Origin: a virus
Length of the DNA: 31,754 nucleotides
Strand: one strand, 5' to 3'
IMG/VR virus record: IMGVR_UViG_3300020411_003518
Span: 1-31,754 of that record
Part shown: piece after piece, positions 31,169-31,754 of the stretch
Layout: every line of letters starts with the position of its first letter
Position numbering within the stretch: the stretch's first letter is position 1
The notes under the pieces: model-generated
Told to the model about the DNA's origin: nothing
The model's database searches: none
Seen by the model: the letters and a program-made list of their open reading frames with translations, nothing else
Position numbers and translations under genes: made by a program

Positions 31169-31287
31169 TGAAGAAAACTAATATTGATATCTGGTTACGT
31201 TCTAATGGACGTGCAGCCATGATGTTCTTTTGGATCGTATCTGGTTCATACGTATTAACTGGGCAACTTGTTCCTGGAGTGTATTGA
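31168..31287 (+). CDS. hli: High-light-inducible protein 2 (short, Glu-less motif)
   Basis: A 39-residue frame starting inside the previous stop (TAATG). The core IDIWLRSNGRAAMMFFWIV then GSYVLTGQLVPGVY carries NGRxAM, but the Glu three residues before Asn is Leu (LRSN). The Arg is kept. It thus lacks the residue that the first Hli keeps and keeps the one the first lacks. Ends by overlapping the third hli start (TGATG). The short N-terminus leaves room for little more than the membrane helix. Confidence 0.75.
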   Translation: MKKTNIDIWLRSNGRAAMMFFWIVSGSYVLTGQLVPGVY

Positions 31288-31484
31288 TGACTTCTTCTAC
31301 TGTTACTACCGAATACGGTAAGCAGAATATTTTCGGCAAAGAAACTCAACCTCAAGTTATGGAAGACTACAAAGGTTACATCGAAGAAGCTGAATTAGCC
31401 AATGGCCGCTGGGCAATGATCGGGTTTGTTGCTCTTATCGGAGCTTACTTGACTACTGGCCAAATCCTTCCGGGCATCTTCTAG
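31287..31484 (+). CDS. hli: High-light-inducible protein 3 (canonical)
   Basis: A 65-residue protein from ATG 31287 (a start further upstream in this frame would overlap hli 2 and is not needed). A polar N-terminus of about 35 residues leads to EEAELANGRWAMIGFVALIG and AYLTTGQILPGIF, the complete Hli motif with Glu, Asn and Arg intact. It would insert in the thylakoid membrane and bind chlorophyll and carotenoid as a dimer. Coupled start/stop with hli 2 predicts co-production. Its last 90 bp are also read on the other strand as the end of the nuclease gene. Confidence 0.85.
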   Translation: MTSSTVTTEYGKQNIFGKETQPQVMEDYKGYIEEAELANGRWAMIGFVALIGAYLTTGQILPGIF

Positions 31485-31754
31485 GATCTTCTTAGCTAGT
31501 CGTTCTTCTTCCTTGATCTCCCAGTATCGACGTACTTTTTGTAGCCACTTCTGCTGAAATCTTTGAAGTTCGTCTCCTCGCAAGAGGAAGCTTTGGTTGG
31601 TCTTAGGAGTTGAAACGACTATTTGAGCTGCATCAATATCGAGATCTAAGGTCTCTTTGATAGCTAATGAGTAGGCGCCTAATTGCATTGAGCATTTAGT
31701 GAATTTACTCCAACCCGTAAAGTTTTGTCGGTTATCTTTATCAGGAAAATATCG
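31395..31754 (-). CDS. PD-(D/E)XK-type nuclease, C-terminal part (runs off the window)
   Basis: The frame is open to the window end, so only the last 119 residues are seen. The segment FTKCSMQLGAYSLAIKETLDLDIDAAQIVVSTP, followed by a LRGDELQRFQQKWLQKVRRYW helix, matches the C-terminal region of PD-(D/E)XK exonucleases found in cyanophages: the QL-x-AY motif IV helix and the VVSTP strand. The catalytic D and ExK lie upstream outside the window. The C-terminal tail of about 30 residues overlaps hli 3. Likely role: DNA processing in replication or recombination, or host DNA degradation. Confidence 0.6.
   Translation of the reverse strand, partial: RYFPDKDNRQNFTGWSKFTKCSMQLGAYSLAIKETLDLDIDAAQIVVSTPKTNQSFLLRGDELQRFQQKWLQKVRRYWEIKEEERLAKKILEDARKDLASSQVSSDKSNKPDHCPAAIG

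Noticed and set aside
31090-31287. A longer + frame over the first two hli genes
   Set aside because: Its first part is out of frame with the clear Hli motifs; ATG 31168 gives the real second hli gene.
1-31754. tRNA genes, integrase, attachment sites and insertion sequences
   Set aside because: I found no cloverleaf with a TTCGA arm, no recombinase motif and no terminal inverted repeats; absence by eye is not proof.

Overview
The window reads as part of the genome of a tailed marine cyanophage, most likely one infecting phycobilisome-bearing cyanobacteria such as Synechococcus. The evidence is three tandem high-light-inducible (Hli) genes, an NblA-like gene, and a set of small exported or hypothetical proteins whose sequences I recall from marine cyanophage genomes (genes at 14871, 15687, 16444, 17193, 17670 and 30317). 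No terminase, portal, major capsid, integrase, tRNA or rRNA is visible. This is an internal segment, so morphotype and lifestyle cannot be decided from it.

Layout. Positions 13-12231 (+) form a tightly packed virion module: a small structural protein, a 922-residue DUF4214 protein with a Thr/Asp tract, a Cys-rich structural protein, a run of stop/start-overlapped fibre or appendage proteins including a nine-repeat carbohydrate-binding-like fibre, a Gly-rich protein, a tail assembly chaperone-like protein, a BPSL0761-like protein and several small proteins. Positions 12224-13382 (-) hold two unknown proteins. Positions 13486-16514 (+) hold an HNH endonuclease, an NblA-like protein, small membrane proteins, a DUF2997 protein, an outer-membrane-like protein and a cyanophage hypothetical. 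Positions 16444-18565 (-) hold three exported proteins and a dATP/dGTP diphosphohydrolase-like (DUF5664) protein. After one small + gene, 18830-24360 (-) holds a degenerate Dam-like protein, several small unknowns, two DUF4214 virion-type proteins (one with an EF-hand), a second HNH protein and dCMP deaminase. Positions 24401-24812 (+) hold two coiled-coil proteins and 24805-25146 (-) one conserved unknown.

Positions 25147-25522 are the only long gene-free stretch. It is packed with copies of a 9-bp motif (TGACAGGGT and close variants), one inside a 17-bp palindrome that contains a -35-like hexamer, so it is probably a divergent operator region or a replication origin. It separates the 113-residue gene from a 2OG-Fe(II) oxygenase-like gene, which meets a second oxygenase tail to tail. 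The second oxygenase follows a large PrimPol-VapE replication protein. Upstream of that lies a fibre-like protein fused to a cupredoxin domain. The window closes with a + strand hypothetical, a strong stem-loop, three coupled hli genes and the C-terminal part of a probable PD-(D/E)XK nuclease (-).

The strand switches many times, and every one of the six convergent gene pairs overlaps or abuts (8, 71, 86, 8, 0 and 90 bp), leaving no room for ordinary terminators. The most interesting single signal is the hli trio: the first gene keeps the Glu but lacks the Arg of the ExxNGR motif, the second keeps the Arg but lacks the Glu, and the third is canonical.
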